DNA from: a virus
IMG/VR virus record: IMGVR_UViG_3300000116_000029
Location: 12,805 to 45,873 of that record
Length of the DNA: 33,069 bases
Reading direction: 5' to 3' (one strand)
Both the position numbers and the translations under genes were made by a program. Positions 1-8,889 of the stretch are shown here, piece by piece. Below the pieces are notes generated by a model. The model saw nothing but the letters and a program-made list of their open reading frames with translations. It did no database searches and was not told the origin of the DNA. Within the stretch, counting starts at the first letter, position 1, and the number at the start of each line of letters is the position of its first letter.

Positions 1-216
1 TGGTGGCACAAAGATCCTAAAGTAGAACAGATATGGGACTTTGTAGATAAAAAAGCATTAGATGCCCGTAACGGATTAGGGAAAGTTTTTAACACAGGTA
101 TATTTGATCGTATACAAGAAAGTTGGGCAAAGCCTAGTTGCGGTGATGGTAAACTTAAAGTGTGTGCAATGAAATGCGGCGCCGAGTTCGATCCCTTTGC
201 AGAACAGTTTAAATAA
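1..216 (+). CDS. C-terminal fragment of an unassigned protein with a Cys-rich tail (possible radical SAM/SPASM end)
   Basis: The frame is open from base 1 and stops at TAA 214-216, giving 71 residues of a protein that begins before the window. The tail carries one Cys followed by a CAMKC pair of cysteines. The SPASM-type radical SAM proteins further right (9540 and 10695) also end in closely spaced Cys after a Lys/Pro-rich stretch, so this may be the last Fe-S-binding part of another radical SAM enzyme. That is inference: the radical SAM core is not in the window and the match is weak. The next gene begins 7 bases after the stop. Confidence 0.45.
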   Translation, partial: WWHKDPKVEQIWDFVDKKALDARNGLGKVFNTGIFDRIQESWAKPSCGDGKLKVCAMKCGAEFDPFAEQFK

Positions 217-226
217 GTACAGTATG
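212..226 (+). promoter_or_regulatory. Late-promoter-like box abutting the first N-twitch radical SAM start
   Basis: AATAAGTAC lies immediately before AGTATG, where the ATG is the start of the 224 gene. A near copy, GATAAGTACTAGTATG, sits at the start of the desaturase gene on the minus strand (24826-24841). Both resemble the ATAAATACTA box upstream of the tail-fibre gene. T4-type late promoters have a single -10-like TATAAATA element with the transcript starting a few bases on, so the RNA would begin at or beside the ATG. Inferred from motif similarity only. Confidence 0.35.
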
Positions 227-1636
227 AGCGATAAAACATTACCATCAGAAACATTTTGTTTATTACCCTGGGTGCATTTAAGTACCCGCCCAGACGGTAG
301 TATGCGAGTATGTTGTACAGCAAATGCAAGTTCAGTTGGTCCTACAAACGATAAAGAACACGGTGGCCAAGTTGGTATTCTTAAAACAGATGACGGCAAA
401 CCTAACAACTTAAATGTTAGTGACTTTGAAACAGCATGGAACAGTAAGTACATGAAAAATGTACGTAAACAGATGCTTGCAGGCGAAAAGCCTCCTAGCT
501 GTTTAAAATGCTACAAAGAAGAAGCCGCCGGACACCGAAGTAAACGTATGTGGGAAACACACTATTGGAGTAAGCGAGTTGATTTAGATAAAATACTTGC
601 TGATACACAACCAGATGGAGAAGTTCCGCCCAACTTAGCATACATTGATTTACGTTTCGGCACCAAGTGTCAACTTGCCTGTGTTATGTGTAGCCCACAT
701 GATTCAAGTGGGTGGATTAAAGATTATAAAAAGATATTTCCTGAAGTAAAAAATGAATCTCTCAAAGAGATCATGCAGTGGCAAGACAAAGGTAGTACAA
801 ACGGCAGTAGTTATAACTGGCATAAACAAAACCCTACGTTTTGGAAACAGTTTTATGAGCAAATGCCTAGTATGCAACAGATATATTTTGCTGGCGGCGA
901 GAGTCTTATTATTGAAGAACACTACGAAATACTTGAACATGCAATTAAAATGGGTTACGCTAAAGATTTAGAATTACGTTATAATTCAAACGGAGTTGAA
1001 TGGCGTGAGGATTTATTTGACTTATGGAAAGAATTTAAACTAGTACGTTTCCACTACAGTATAGATAGCATTAAAGAAATGAATGACTATATTCGTTATC
1101 CTAGTACTTGGACACGTCAGGAAGAAGTATTCCATTTGTTAGATACACAAACTAGTAACAACGTTGAAGTAACTATTGCGTGTGCAGTACAAGCACTAAA
1201 TGTATACTACTTACCAGATTTTATTCAATGGAAGCTAGAGCAGAAGTTTAAGAAAGTTAACATGTGGCCATTTGGCGCTGGCGGTATTAGTCAGCACTTT
1301 GTATATTGGCCTGCACATTTAAATGTCAAGAGCTTACCTGCAGACTTCAAAGCCAAGTGTAGAGCAAAATACGAAGCATGGTATCCTTGGTGGGAAGCAA
1401 ACTGGGAGTTAGGATTACCAAGTTGGCACAAAGGTAAAGTCACTAAAGAAGATTTTATGCAAGCCGAATATGGTATTAAAAGATTAAACGGTATCCTTAG
1501 TTTTATGGAAAGCGAAGACTGGAGCCAGCGATTACCTGAGATGAAAGAGTTTTTAGGATTGTGTGATAAACAGCGCGGCAATACTTTTGAAGAAACGTTT
1601 CCAGAAATGATAGAAATTTTTAAGGATATAGCGTGA
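224..1636 (+). CDS. N-twitch domain radical SAM protein (copy 1)
   Basis: A 470-residue protein with two Fe-S modules. The N-terminal twitch-like region has C12, the pair C30-C31 and C93/C96, with the W-x2-H and GExxPxC context typical of N-terminal-twitch radical SAM proteins. The radical SAM core has CxxxCxxC at C149/C153/C156, followed by SP, and an AGGES motif at 223-227 equivalent to GGEP. Family knowledge: SAM is cleaved reductively to a 5'-deoxyadenosyl radical; the twitch domain holds an auxiliary cluster. The substrate is unknown. An in-frame start exists at 197, but ATG 224 is chosen because it matches the N-termini of the paralogues (MSDK/MSDT-type) and sits right after the upstream stop. 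No Shine-Dalgarno precedes it. It heads a run of five translationally packed genes. Confidence 0.88.
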   Translation: MSDKTLPSETFCLLPWVHLSTRPDGSMRVCCTANASSVGPTNDKEHGGQVGILKTDDGKPNNLNVSDFETAWNSKYMKNVRKQMLAGEKPPSCLKCYKEEAAGHRSKRMWETHYWSKRVDLDKILADTQPDGEVPPNLAYIDLRFGTKCQLACVMCSPHDSSGWIKDYKKIFPEVKNESLKEIMQWQDKGSTNGSSYNWHKQNPTFWKQFYEQMPSMQQIYFAGGESLIIEEHYEILEHAIKMGYAKDLELRYNSNGVEWREDLFDLWKEFKLVRFHYSIDSIKEMNDYIRYPSTWTRQEEVFHLLDTQTSNNVEVTIACAVQALNVYYLPDFIQWKLEQKFKKVNMWPFGAGGISQHFVYWPAHLNVKSLPADFKAKCRAKYEAWYPWWEANWELGLPSWHKGKVTKEDFMQAEYGIKRLNGILSFMESEDWSQRLPEMKEFLGLCDKQRGNTFEETFPEMIEIFKDIA

Positions 1637-2952
1637 ATGTAAAAGAAGAAAACTTTTGCATTGTCCCTTTTGTACAATTAAACACTAGAGGCAAAGGCGA
1701 TGCTAGAGTATGTTGTAGCATTGAAGGTATTGATTTTGGCATTCCAAAAGAAATGACTCTAGACGAGATAACTCCTGACACTTATTCTAGTGACACTAAT
1801 GTATATAATTTAAGTAAAGATAAGATTGAAGACTTATGGAATGGTCCTTTTATGAAAGACTTCCGTATGAAAATGCTTAACGGAGAAAAACTTAGTAACT
1901 GTGAATTCTGTTACAGAATGGAAAATAGCGGATTTGGAAGTAAACGCACTGGTAAGAATAAACGATTTTTAGAACGTGTAAAGCCACACTTACAAAAGTA
2001 TTATGAGTCAAACGGACATGTTGATGTTATGCCGCAATGGTGGGAAGTAAGACTCAGTACCAAATGTAATTTAAGTTGTATTATGTGTTCGCCTAATCTT
2101 AGTAGCATGATGTACAAAGAGTACAACAAATGGGGCAACAAGATAACAGGACAAATGCAAGGTAGTTTAGATATTGCAAAACGTTCGGGTGAAGAATATC
2201 TAAGTCAAAGTAAATTTTTTAAAGAACAAATAATGACTAACCTTGAACATGTATTATATATGGAGTTTAGGGGCGGAGAAGTATTTGCAGATAGACATAG
2301 CATTGACTTTATTTGGAGTATTGCTAAAACAGATTATGCAAAAAATATTAGTCTTGATATAAGCACTAATGCAACATTAATAACAGATGAAATAGTAGAT
2401 CTATTAAATCATTTTAAAGGTGGATTACTAAGGTTTAGTATTGATGCTGGCCAAGAAAAAGACGAATTAATACGTTATCATACTAATTGGGATAGTGTAA
2501 TAACTAGTATTGAAAATTCAAACAACTTACATAAAGAATGGGAAATGGTAACACAGACTTGTCTACAAGCTCTTAATTGTGTAGGGCTAGTTCCTATGCT
2601 AGAATATTTTGATGAAATGTGCAATCGTACTAATAACGAACGTTTTCATTTAGGATTTACAAGTGTACGTGGTAAAGAATGGATGCGGCATGAACTTGTA
2701 CCACTTAGTTATAGGCAACAAGAAATTTCTAATCTCGAAGAGTTTATTAAAAGTAGTTGGTTATGTAATACTAGTAAGTACAAAAATAGAGAAACTAAAA
2801 CTATACAAGGACTTATAAAAGCATTATCTGCAGAAACTAAAATAGACAGTGTACTTAATAACAAAGCAAGAGAATATTATCTTAAACTAAACGAATTGCG
2901 TAACGTAGACTACTGGAAAACATTCCCACACTTGGAGTACCTAAATGAGTAA
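1633..2952 (+). CDS. N-twitch domain radical SAM protein (copy 2)
   Basis: A 439-residue paralogue of the 224 product. Twitch cysteines are C9, C27-C28 and C90/C93; the radical SAM motif is C145/C149/C152 followed by SP; FRGGE replaces the usual GGEP. The start is GTG at 1633, overlapping the previous stop by 4 bases (GTGA). AAGGA at 1622-1626 gives a well-placed ribosome binding site, and no in-frame ATG lies nearby, so GTG is convincing. It is expected to be cytosolic and oxygen-sensitive. Sequence divergence from copy 1 is large outside the cysteine motifs, suggesting a different substrate or a different position on a shared substrate (inference). Confidence 0.87.
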   Translation: MNVKEENFCIVPFVQLNTRGKGDARVCCSIEGIDFGIPKEMTLDEITPDTYSSDTNVYNLSKDKIEDLWNGPFMKDFRMKMLNGEKLSNCEFCYRMENSGFGSKRTGKNKRFLERVKPHLQKYYESNGHVDVMPQWWEVRLSTKCNLSCIMCSPNLSSMMYKEYNKWGNKITGQMQGSLDIAKRSGEEYLSQSKFFKEQIMTNLEHVLYMEFRGGEVFADRHSIDFIWSIAKTDYAKNISLDISTNATLITDEIVDLLNHFKGGLLRFSIDAGQEKDELIRYHTNWDSVITSIENSNNLHKEWEMVTQTCLQALNCVGLVPMLEYFDEMCNRTNNERFHLGFTSVRGKEWMRHELVPLSYRQQEISNLEEFIKSSWLCNTSKYKNRETKTIQGLIKALSAETKIDSVLNNKAREYYLKLNELRNVDYWKTFPHLEYLNE

Positions 2953-4333
2953 ATTAGAAACATTATGTCCTGTACCATGGATGAGCCAAAGTCTTAGAGC
3001 AAATGGAGATATTCGTGTTTGCTGTCAAGCACAGCACGGACCAACTGGCGGCTTACTACGTGACGAGGACGGAAAAGAGTATAATGCTCGTACAGCTGAT
3101 CTTAAGAAAGTACGTAACAGTGAATTGTCAAAAGAAATACGTAAGTATATGATGGAAGGCAAATGGCATCCTGAATGTGTTCGTTGTCAAACAGAAATGG
3201 AATCGGGCATGAATGCTCGTATTGATTACGAAAATAAAATTTGGATTGAGCGTGGAGAATTTACTTGGGAAGATTTATTATCTAAAACAGCGGCCGACGG
3301 CACAATAGAAGAAGATGAAATAAATTGTAGTTTTTATGATGTACGATTTGGTAACTTATGTAATTTAAAATGTCGTATGTGCGGCCCTACTGACAGTAGT
3401 ATGTGGTATGAAGATCAAGTTAAACTATGGGGTGATAGTTATAAAGACAGCCATGGTAAAGTCAAACTTATAAAAAATGCAAAAGGAAAATATGAACCTG
3501 AAACAAATTTATACGATTGGCACGAAAGTGATCACTATTGGATTCAAATGGACAACAACATTGATCAGATACGCAAGCTATATATCGTAGGCGGCGAGCC
3601 GTTAATGATTGATAGACATTATGAATTCCTGCAAAAGTGTGTTGATCAAGATTGTGCAAAAAATATTATTGTAGAATATAATACTAATATGACAAATATA
3701 CCACAGCGTGCCTGGGACGTTTGGAAACATTTTAAACAAGTAAACATTGGTGCTAGTATTGACGGAGTAGGTGACTTACAGTATTACATGCGTCCGCCAA
3801 GTAGGTTTAATAAAATACACGAAAATTTATTAAAAGTAAGCAAAGCCGAAGGTAACTTTAAAGTATGGATTGCGGCAACTATTAACGTATTTAATGTATT
3901 GCACTTTCCTGAGTTTATGGAATGGATACTTCTTAATAAAATACCTAAAGTAAATGACGACGAGTGGCGCCCCATAATTACACCACACCCCTTACATGGT
4001 CCAAAGTTTTATAATATTAGAATGTTACCAAGTTGGGCAAAAGATCATATCAAACAAAAGTACGAAGACTACAAACCAAGACTATTAAAAATAATTGATG
4101 AAAGTGATTTTACAGAAGCACGTAAAGAGGCTAGTAGAAGAGATGCGGTAAATTTATTAGATCAATATATTAAGTACATGTATGCTAAAGACTTTAGTGA
4201 ACACTTGCCTCAGTTTTGGCATGCTACACGTAAACTAGACAAAATACGCAATCACAGTATAGAAAAGTATATACCTGAGCTGTATGAACTCTTAAAGGAT
4301 ACTGAAGTTGTTTCTGAATCTAAGCGAGATTAA
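2945..4333 (+). CDS. N-twitch domain radical SAM protein (copy 3)
   Basis: A 462-residue protein. The N-terminal auxiliary-cluster cysteines are C8, C26-C27 and C78/C81; the radical SAM motif is C139/C143/C146 in NLKCRMCGP; VGGEP follows in the core. It shares with copies 1, 4 and 5 the C-terminal region containing a conserved HGPKF/HGPKYF-type segment and an 'IRNHS/IRNNS' helix near the end, seen here as KIRNHS. ATG 2945 overlaps the previous stop by 8 bases, with GGAG upstream as ribosome binding site. Third of the tandem set. Which step it catalyses cannot be read from sequence. Confidence 0.87.
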   Translation: MSKLETLCPVPWMSQSLRANGDIRVCCQAQHGPTGGLLRDEDGKEYNARTADLKKVRNSELSKEIRKYMMEGKWHPECVRCQTEMESGMNARIDYENKIWIERGEFTWEDLLSKTAADGTIEEDEINCSFYDVRFGNLCNLKCRMCGPTDSSMWYEDQVKLWGDSYKDSHGKVKLIKNAKGKYEPETNLYDWHESDHYWIQMDNNIDQIRKLYIVGGEPLMIDRHYEFLQKCVDQDCAKNIIVEYNTNMTNIPQRAWDVWKHFKQVNIGASIDGVGDLQYYMRPPSRFNKIHENLLKVSKAEGNFKVWIAATINVFNVLHFPEFMEWILLNKIPKVNDDEWRPIITPHPLHGPKFYNIRMLPSWAKDHIKQKYEDYKPRLLKIIDESDFTEARKEASRRDAVNLLDQYIKYMYAKDFSEHLPQFWHATRKLDKIRNHSIEKYIPELYELLKDTEVVSESKRD

Positions 4334-5366
4334 AACCATACAAATGGACCATACTAGCAGGTGTCAACTTGCATGTCCTCAGTGTGCAAGATTCCACGGC
4401 AGTCAAACAGAATTAAATCCTTATATGCCAATATCAGATACAACAGTAGACGATTATAAAATTATACTAGGACCGTTTGAGCCTGACACAATTAAATTAT
4501 TCCATTGCGGAAACTTTGGCGACAGCCTTAGTAGTCCTACATTAGATGATAGCATAGATTATAGTTTAAGTAAGGGCGTTAAAGAATTTAAAATGGCTGT
4601 CAACGGTAGTGCAAGATCAACAGAATGGTGGAGAGATCTAGCACAAAAAAGTAGTCGTATTACTGTTAATTTTAGTATAGATGGATTAGCGGATACAAAT
4701 CATCTGTACAGAATAAACAGTAATTTTAAAAAAATAATGGAAAACGCAAAAGCATTTATAGATGCTGGCGGCAATGCTCGTTGGTATTTTATTGAATTTG
4801 AACATAACTATCATCAAATCGATGAAGCAAGACGTATAGCAACTGACATGGGATTTAAACAGTTTAATGCAAAATATACTGGAAGATTTGCAGAACAACA
4901 ACAAAAAGAAATTGCAACTAAAAAAGGTACTATTATAGAAGATAAACAAGATAACCATAATCAAAAAGACATGCAGGAGATAAAACAAACTTATAATAGC
5001 TTTGAAGATTATATTGAACAAACTCCTATTGTATGCAAATATAAACAAGAACAAAGTGTGTTTATTGATATGGAGATGAAACTTTGGCCGTGTACTTGGA
5101 TGGGGGCACCTGCATATTTTGGTCCTAATAATCCGCAAAGAAAAAGTTTTGATAATTTGTATAAACTATACGGAGACGATTTTAACGACATGCGTAAGCA
5201 CGGTTGGAATGTTTTAGAACATGAATTTTTTGCTACGTATCTAGATAGATCGTGGAACAACCAGAGCACTAAATATAAAAGAATATACACATGTGGAAGA
5301 ACCTGTGGAAATAAATTTGAATTTAGTAGCGGATACGGCAAAAATACGAGGAGAGTAAATCTATGA
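4308..5366 (+). CDS. Radical SAM protein with SPASM-like C-terminal cysteines
   Basis: A 352-residue protein. The radical SAM motif is C19/C23/C26 (RCQLACPQC), followed by a CGNFGD motif (67-72) where most family members have GGEP. The C-terminal half has C243, C262 (LWPC), C329 and C333 (CGRTC), consistent with a SPASM/twitch auxiliary cluster. Start: TTG 4308 is preferred because AAAGGA lies 8 bases upstream, and because an ATG at 4344 would delete the first beta strand (IKTIQM) ahead of the cysteine motif. It overlaps the previous gene by 26 bases and the next by 4. SPASM radical SAMs often act on peptides or on small sugar-like substrates; the substrate here is unknown. Confidence 0.82.
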   Translation: MFLNLSEIKTIQMDHTSRCQLACPQCARFHGSQTELNPYMPISDTTVDDYKIILGPFEPDTIKLFHCGNFGDSLSSPTLDDSIDYSLSKGVKEFKMAVNGSARSTEWWRDLAQKSSRITVNFSIDGLADTNHLYRINSNFKKIMENAKAFIDAGGNARWYFIEFEHNYHQIDEARRIATDMGFKQFNAKYTGRFAEQQQKEIATKKGTIIEDKQDNHNQKDMQEIKQTYNSFEDYIEQTPIVCKYKQEQSVFIDMEMKLWPCTWMGAPAYFGPNNPQRKSFDNLYKLYGDDFNDMRKHGWNVLEHEFFATYLDRSWNNQSTKYKRIYTCGRTCGNKFEFSSGYGKNTRRVNL

Positions 5367-6565
5367 GTGATACATTTTGTCCATTATTATATGCTGGGAT
5401 AGCAACAGACCCTAGTGGAGGATACAGGCCATGTTGTAGATTTGATTGGTCTGAAAGTTTTCATGGGCCATTAGAAGATTATAGAAACAGTGATATGTTT
5501 AAGAAAATGGAACAGCAGTTCTTGAATGGCGAATGGCCTAAGGGTTGTTCTGATTGCGTTAAAGATGAAGCAGCCCACGGAAACAGCAAAAGAATTAGAG
5601 AAATTGCAAACTACAAAAGAAAATATAAACAAGATGTAGATATAGAACACTTAAAAACTAATAAGTACGATATAATAGATTTAAGACTGAGTAACAAATG
5701 TAACTTAGGATGCCTTACTTGCAATCCAAGAAGTAGTAGTTTAATTTATGATGAAGTAAAACAAAATGAAGGAAAACATTTATTACACATGAATAATATA
5801 TATGATTTTATACAAGGTAGAGATCTTACTAATCCTTATTCTGATTCAGAAATAGATAAATTATTTGATTGTGTCAGCAAAAGTGCTAGAATATATTTTA
5901 CAGGAGGCGAACCCAGTATAGTAAAAGGTTGTCTTAAATTTTTACAAAGATTAATAGATGAAGGATATAATGAAACAGTTACGCTAGAATTTAACAGTAA
6001 CTTTCAAACTAGTAATCCAAAGTTTATAGATCTACTAAGTCATTTTCCTAAAGGCTTAATGATGCCAAGTATAGACGGAATAGGAATACGTGCAGAATAT
6101 ATACGATATCCAAGTAATTGGGAAAGAATTGACAGCAATATAAAATTATTTAGAGAAAAGTGTCCTACCTGGCAAATACATTTTGCACCTACAATTAGTA
6201 TATTAAATGTATTTTATTTAGATGAGCTTTTAGAATACTGCCTTGAAAATAATTACCAATGTAAATTTAGTAATATTTTACATGGGCCAAAATATTTCAA
6301 TATTACAAATCTGCCAAAGAAGTGGAAAGATAAAGCAGCAGAAAAAATTGCAGAAACGCAAAACCTTTGGGTAGATCATAATCAATTAAACTATAAACAA
6401 AATGAAAAGTCTTATGGTAATGTTACAAAATATATGTATAGTCAAGATACCTCTGACAGATTAAAGTCACTTAAAACTAATTTAGAAAAGATTGATAAAA
6501 TACGTAATAATAGTTATAAAGAAAGTTTACCTATACTAGAGGAAATATTTAAAGAATGCTTGTAA
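5363..6565 (+). CDS. N-twitch domain radical SAM protein (copy 4)
   Basis: A 400-residue protein with twitch cysteines C6, C24-C25 and C62/C65, radical SAM motif C113/C117/C120 (NKCNLGCLTC), and TGGEPS in the core. The C-terminus repeats the HGPKYFNI segment and the KIRNNS helix seen in copy 3. GAGGAG 10 bases before ATG 5363 is a good ribosome binding site. It overlaps the gene before by 4 bases and the SDR gene after by 10. It is about 60 residues shorter than copies 1 and 3, mainly between the twitch and core modules. Confidence 0.87.
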   Translation: MSDTFCPLLYAGIATDPSGGYRPCCRFDWSESFHGPLEDYRNSDMFKKMEQQFLNGEWPKGCSDCVKDEAAHGNSKRIREIANYKRKYKQDVDIEHLKTNKYDIIDLRLSNKCNLGCLTCNPRSSSLIYDEVKQNEGKHLLHMNNIYDFIQGRDLTNPYSDSEIDKLFDCVSKSARIYFTGGEPSIVKGCLKFLQRLIDEGYNETVTLEFNSNFQTSNPKFIDLLSHFPKGLMMPSIDGIGIRAEYIRYPSNWERIDSNIKLFREKCPTWQIHFAPTISILNVFYLDELLEYCLENNYQCKFSNILHGPKYFNITNLPKKWKDKAAEKIAETQNLWVDHNQLNYKQNEKSYGNVTKYMYSQDTSDRLKSLKTNLEKIDKIRNNSYKESLPILEEIFKECL

Positions 6566-7107
6566 TAGGAAATAAAAATTATGGACTTGCAAACAGTATT
6601 GCAAAATTATATCCTAACGCAACATTTTTAAGTCGGAGCTCTGGTTACAACTTAGGTAAACGTGAAGTCAGAGAACTTGTAGCTAAAGAAAGTGTTAATC
6701 ATGAAGTGGTATTGTTAGTAAGTGCTTTAGGTGATTTTAGTCAAGTAATGCTTGCAGAAGCAATCGCCAAAGAATGGTGGAGTTCTAATCATAAAGGATA
6801 TCTAATTGCTTTAGGTAGTAGTGCAGATACTCCTGTAAAAGGGTCTAAATGGATTTATCCTGTGGAAAAGAAAGCTCTTAGATCTTATATGCGGCAATTA
6901 AGCCAAGCCGCAAGTAGCGACACTCCTCCTAATTGGAAAATAACTTATGTTTCTCCTGGTAATATGCATACTCCAAGGCAAGACGAGAAGATGCCGGATA
7001 CTAAAAAATTAGAAACTGATTATGTTGCAGGCGTAATAAAGTGGCTTATAGATCAGCCACCAATTGTAAATATAAGTGAATTATGCCTTGACAGGATACA
7101 AAAATGA
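6556..7107 (+). CDS. Short-chain dehydrogenase/reductase-like protein (SDR 1)
   Basis: A 183-residue Rossmann protein. VIGNKNYGLA at 3-12 stands in for the TGxxxGIG nucleotide-binding loop, serines at 88-89 fit the catalytic Ser, Y101-x3-K105 (YPVEK) fits the SDR YxxxK pair, and SPGNMHTP at 133-140 matches the post-catalytic PG segment. Known family role: NAD(P)-dependent oxidation or reduction of alcohols and carbonyls. It is shorter than the usual 230-250 residues and has an imperfect glycine loop, so cofactor binding should be tested. It overlaps both neighbours (10 and 4 bases). A second SDR (23362, minus strand) lies at the opposite end of the cassette. Confidence 0.75.
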   Translation: MLVIGNKNYGLANSIAKLYPNATFLSRSSGYNLGKREVRELVAKESVNHEVVLLVSALGDFSQVMLAEAIAKEWWSSNHKGYLIALGSSADTPVKGSKWIYPVEKKALRSYMRQLSQAASSDTPPNWKITYVSPGNMHTPRQDEKMPDTKKLETDYVAGVIKWLIDQPPIVNISELCLDRIQK

Positions 7108-7724
7108 ATTATTTGCAATTAAGAAATCCACCAAAACAATTTGTAAAATTGTGTGAACAAACTTTTAAAAAATACAAAGGAACAGATTGGAAAATTGAGA
7201 TGAATAAATATCATTTTTCTTCAGATATAGAATACGATGATTTAATCAAATTTCAAAATATTATTCCGGAAAAAATACATACTGTAAGTATTAACCTTAT
7301 TACAAAAGCTATAAAGTCTAGAGGAACTCATATAGACAGAAAAAGAAAAGCTGCTTTACAATTTCCAATTGTTTGCGATCCTAACGTACATCAAGTATAT
7401 GTGCTACAAGATGAAAAAAATTTAAATAAGTTAACACCTACAAACACTGGTGGATTTAGAAAACAAAATAAGCCACATGTAGATTGGGCGAACCAGAAAT
7501 ATCCGGATATGCCTATGTTCCATGAATACGACGAACAATATTTTGAAGTTCATAATGTAGAAAAATACATTCCGTATATTACTGACACAAGTTTGCCACA
7601 TGGTGGATTGCACTATGAAGGAGTTGAACCCCAGTCTATTAACGAAAGATGGTTTATAAGTATTTCCTTACCAGATAGAATAAATGTGTATGATCGTAAA
7701 AAAGTTTTTGCACAATGGTTATAG
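7104..7724 (+). CDS. 2OG/Fe(II) oxygenase-like DSBH protein (DSBH 1)
   Basis: A 206-residue protein with the pattern of a double-stranded beta-helix oxygenase: H76-I-D78 (GTHID), a distal His at H166 or H170 (LPHGGLH) and R182 followed by a hydrophobic strand (RWFISISL), where the Arg would bind 2-oxoglutarate. Known family role: Fe(II)- and 2OG-dependent hydroxylation or related oxidation. ATG 7104 overlaps the SDR stop by 4 bases, with AGGA upstream. Its last 6 bases overlap the 3' end of the convergent 7719 gene. Substrate unknown. Family placement rests on the H-x-D...H...R pattern and context. Confidence 0.65.
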   Translation: MNYLQLRNPPKQFVKLCEQTFKKYKGTDWKIEMNKYHFSSDIEYDDLIKFQNIIPEKIHTVSINLITKAIKSRGTHIDRKRKAALQFPIVCDPNVHQVYVLQDEKNLNKLTPTNTGGFRKQNKPHVDWANQKYPDMPMFHEYDEQYFEVHNVEKYIPYITDTSLPHGGLHYEGVEPQSINERWFISISLPDRINVYDRKKVFAQWL

Positions 7725-8849
7725 ATTATAGTAAGGGTATGTGTTTTTAAAGTTTTGATTACGTGAACGATCTAAAAACTCGGTATGTTTTTTAAACTCG
7801 GGCAACAAATGAGAATTATCTTTGCTAAACATATAATTAATAAGATATTGGCATTGTAATCTTGTATCCTCTAATTTATAGTTGTATGTTTTAAACTTCT
7901 CTTTTATTTTGTTTTTAGCAGAAATTGGCAAAACAGTAATACTTTGGTGAGCAGGAAAAGTTAAGTGAGTAGCATTTACAGAATATAATCCTGCATCTAG
8001 TAACCATTCAATAGTTTCCGGCACATGCATTATATTCATTATAGTAATTGTTGGACGTCCAATTACGCTTATAGGCACACCCTTTTCATAAAATTTTACA
8101 AACTCTTTTATGTTAGATAGAGCTTGTTGATGATTTGTATGATGTCTTTGGTATTCATTTTCTTCTTTTTTTATACTATCTAAACTTACGCAAAGTTCTA
8201 TTCTATGAAAATGCTTCCAAAGTTCTTGGTGTTTTTGTTTAGGTAGAATGGTATTATTTGTACTATAATTTAGTGTAATATTTTTTGCACAATCTCTATC
8301 AACTGCTTCTTGTAATAGTTCCCAATGTTCTTTTATCATTAAAGGTTCGCCACCAGTAAATTTTATGTAATTTAAACTATCAAGTAAATCGTATGCTGCA
8401 TCAATATTTGATCTTGTTTTTTTATGTGGAATTTCTGCTTTACCGTAATATTCTTTTTCTTCGTCATATATACGATGACTAAATCTACTGCTACACATAC
8501 GACATGCAAGATTGCAGTCGTTACTAATAGAAAGTTCTAAGTATGTAATTTTAGGATTATCTAAATTATATTCCTTAGTACGATGGTGGGCATTTACTCT
8601 CTGTCTAAGACTACGCTTACCACTGTCTTGTTCTTCGTAACAACGCTTACAACCTTCGATACGCTCACCGGATAAGGATTTATTTCTTAAGTCTTGCATA
8701 AAATTACTGTTAAACATATCAGTAATTGGCATGTTATTTAGATCATGTTCCTTTTTTGCACCATTAAATCTACAACACGGTTTAACTTCACCAGTTGTGC
8801 TTATTTGCTGATGGTTCCAAAAGCTGGAACAAAATGTTTGATTATCCAT
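7719..8849 (-). CDS. N-twitch domain radical SAM protein (copy 5, inverted)
   Basis: A 376-residue protein with twitch cysteines C7, C25-C26 and C67/C70, radical SAM motif C112/C116/C119 (DCNLACRMC) and TGGEPL in the core; the end has the RSRNQN helix matching IRNHS/IRNNS of copies 3 and 4. It is the only gene of the plus-strand section on the minus strand, convergent with the 7104 gene (6-base overlap) and divergent from the next DSBH gene. Its ATG at 8849 lies only 6 bases from a TATAAATA box on the same strand (8855-8862), so a leaderless transcript is possible. A small inversion of one gene from the tandem array would explain the arrangement (inference). Confidence 0.86.
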   Translation of the reverse strand: MDNQTFCSSFWNHQQISTTGEVKPCCRFNGAKKEHDLNNMPITDMFNSNFMQDLRNKSLSGERIEGCKRCYEEQDSGKRSLRQRVNAHHRTKEYNLDNPKITYLELSISNDCNLACRMCSSRFSHRIYDEEKEYYGKAEIPHKKTRSNIDAAYDLLDSLNYIKFTGGEPLMIKEHWELLQEAVDRDCAKNITLNYSTNNTILPKQKHQELWKHFHRIELCVSLDSIKKEENEYQRHHTNHQQALSNIKEFVKFYEKGVPISVIGRPTITIMNIMHVPETIEWLLDAGLYSVNATHLTFPAHQSITVLPISAKNKIKEKFKTYNYKLEDTRLQCQYLINYMFSKDNSHLLPEFKKHTEFLDRSRNQNFKNTYPYYNL

Positions 8850-8862
8850 AAATATATTTATA
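8848..8862. promoter_or_regulatory. Bidirectional late-promoter-like palindrome between divergent genes
   Basis: Bases 8848-8861 read ATAAATATATTTAT, a perfect 14-bp palindrome. Because it contains ATAAATA on both strands (TATAAATA on the minus strand at 8855-8862), it could serve as a T4-late-type -10 element for both the minus-strand radical SAM gene and the plus-strand DSBH gene. It overlaps the minus-strand start codon (8847-8849). It is the only spacer between these divergent genes. Confidence 0.5.
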
Positions 8863-8889
8863 TGCGTGGTTTACCGGGATTTACACAAT

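Noticed and set aside
4686-5138. Minus-strand frame of 150 codons inside the 4308 radical SAM gene
   Set aside because: Low-complexity Phe/Ile/Leu-rich translation opposite a gene with intact cysteine motifs; a by-product of AT-rich sequence.
8866-8889. GTG 8866 as the start of DSBH 2
   Set aside because: No ribosome binding site precedes it and ATG 8890 is in frame; kept only as an alternative.
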